A stretch of DNA of 5,374 bases from Methanoregula sp. (GTDB lineage Archaea > Halobacteriota > Methanomicrobia > Methanomicrobiales > Methanospirillaceae), in the NCBI GenBank assembly GCA_003157895.1, contig PMKW01000204.1, positions 1 to 5,374 of the forward strand. The letters run 5' to 3'. The notes under the pieces were generated by a model. That model was not told where the DNA came from. It ran no database searches and worked only from the letters and a program-made list of their open reading frames with translations. Below are positions 5,201-5,374 of the stretch, piece by piece (the stretch's first letter is position 1; each line of letters starts with the position of its first letter). Made by a program: the position numbers and the translations under genes.

Positions 5201-5287
5201 ATATGAGCAAGCCCACCCCTTCGGGGTCGCCCGGCCGCCTCGTCGGGGCATCGCCGGGCAAGAATGTTGTCTGAACACATTATTTTT
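5105..5287 (+). ncRNA. Candidate structured non-coding RNA (strand uncertain)
   Basis: A plus-strand RNA from the TATA-like element at 5071-5083 to the T-run at 5283-5287 would contain the nested stems 5114-5130 with 5172-5200, then two GC-rich hairpins. The first is ACCCC/GGGGT (5215-5219, 5223-5227), whose tip can also form a cUUCGg tetraloop. The second has an outer 7-bp stem GCCCGGC/GCCGGGC (5229-5235, 5253-5259) and an inner stem GCCTC/GGGGC (5237-5241, 5245-5249). The inner stem has a U-G wobble on the plus strand but a C-A mismatch on the minus strand; with the UUCG tip this favours the plus strand. Against this, a minus-strand TATAAAAATA (5290-5281) would start an RNA at about 5259, exactly at the outer stem, ending at a six-T run (5191-5186). 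It may instead be a dispersed genomic repeat. I recognise no known RNA family. Confidence 0.3.
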
Positions 5288-5291
5288 ATAC
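5280..5291. promoter_or_regulatory. TATA-like element readable on both strands
   Basis: TTATTTTTATAC on the plus strand would start transcription near 5311-5315 and serve a gene beyond the right edge. On the minus strand it reads GTATAAAAATAA and would start near 5259, at the edge of the GC-rich stem. Just upstream on the plus strand, AATGT (5263-5267) and ACATT (5277-5281) form an imperfect palindrome that could be an operator. Confidence 0.45.
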
Positions 5292-5347
5292 GGGGTCGAG
5301 GGGGAGCACCCCTTGGGCTGCCACCCCCTCCGGGGGAGAGAGGGGGT
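5292..5347. repeat. G/C-block region with alternative hairpins
   Basis: GGGGT (5292-5296) is complementary to ACCCC (5308-5312). CCCCCTC (5324-5330) is complementary both to GAGGGGG at 5298-5304 and to GAGGGGG at 5340-5346; the latter stem extends to 8 bp as ACCCCCTC/GAGGGGGT (5323-5330, 5340-5347). The hairpins exclude each other. If the TATA element at 5280-5291 is active, this would be the 5' leader of the next gene, with no start codon visible before the window ends at 5374. A simple low-complexity explanation is possible. Confidence 0.45.
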
Positions 5348-5374
5348 CATCCTCGTAAATCGGAAAAATTTGAG

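Larger units (their letters stand above)
5003..5374. other. Gene-free 372-base right end
   Basis: No protein gene longer than about 25 residues is credible here. The stretch consists, in order, of a T-rich terminator, a TATA-like element, AT-rich nested inverted repeats (5102-5200), a GC-rich double hairpin (5215-5259), a second TATA-like element (5280-5291) and G/C-block hairpins (5292-5347), ending in an AT-rich tail. The sharp alternation between AT-rich and GC-rich blocks differs from the other spacers in the window. Three tiny frames exist (plus 5133-5201, plus 5203-5274, minus 5251-5195) but none has a clear ribosome binding site. Confidence 0.6.

Noticed and set aside
5133..5201. 22-residue plus-strand frame inside the nested inverted repeats
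   Set aside because: No Shine-Dalgarno sequence, and the sequence is better explained by base-paired arms.
1..5374. tRNA, rRNA, CRISPR array or insertion sequence
   Set aside because: No cloverleaf with a GGTTCGAATCC-type arm, no rRNA-like conserved blocks, no regularly spaced repeats and no transposase were seen on either strand.

Overview
The window looks like the chromosome of a euryarchaeal methanogen, most likely of the order Methanomicrobiales (Methanoregula-like). The grounds are an archaeal SecE followed by an archaeal Spt5 (NusG-type) gene, archaeal TATA boxes instead of bacterial -35/-10 promoters, T-rich terminators, GC-rich codons, and small secreted or membrane proteins of a style I associate from memory with that order. 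The exact genus is inference.

Layout. Positions 1-741 (+) hold the 3' part of secE and a complete spt5, 5 nt apart and almost certainly co-transcribed: one encodes a subunit of the protein-conducting channel, the other the processivity factor of RNA polymerase. A weak hairpin with a T-rich loop follows spt5. Positions 742-1027 have no convincing gene. Positions 1028-1462 (+) encode a small membrane-anchored protein with a beta-rich extracellular domain carrying a CPVEPC motif. Convergent to it, 1475-2152 (-) is an isoprenylcysteine-methyltransferase-like membrane protein broken by one in-frame TGA where tryptophan is expected. Positions 2153-2498 are gene-free and carry a 15-nt direct repeat. 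Positions 2499-2867 (-) encode a small lipoprotein. A divergent spacer (2868-3158) separates it from a 14-helix major facilitator transporter of the DHA2 type at 3159-4571 (+). Positions 4757-5002 (+) encode an 81-residue protein built on an exact 13-residue internal repeat, preceded by the clearest TATA box plus ribosome binding site in the window.

The last 372 bases (5003-5374) hold no convincing protein gene but are rich in structure: nested inverted repeats in AT-rich DNA, two GC-rich hairpins (one able to form a cUUCGg tetraloop), a TATA-like element readable on both strands, and a run of competing G/C-block hairpins at the right edge. I consider this the best candidate for something undescribed: a structured non-coding RNA or a dispersed structured repeat, followed by the promoter and structured leader of a gene beyond the window.

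Beyond secE-spt5 there is no obvious shared pathway. The remaining genes are separately promoted accessory or cell-envelope genes. The lipoprotein and the broken methyltransferase gene have TATA elements centred 28 nt before the ATG and no Shine-Dalgarno sequence, which suggests leaderless mRNAs; the CPVEPC gene may have a leader of only a few bases.
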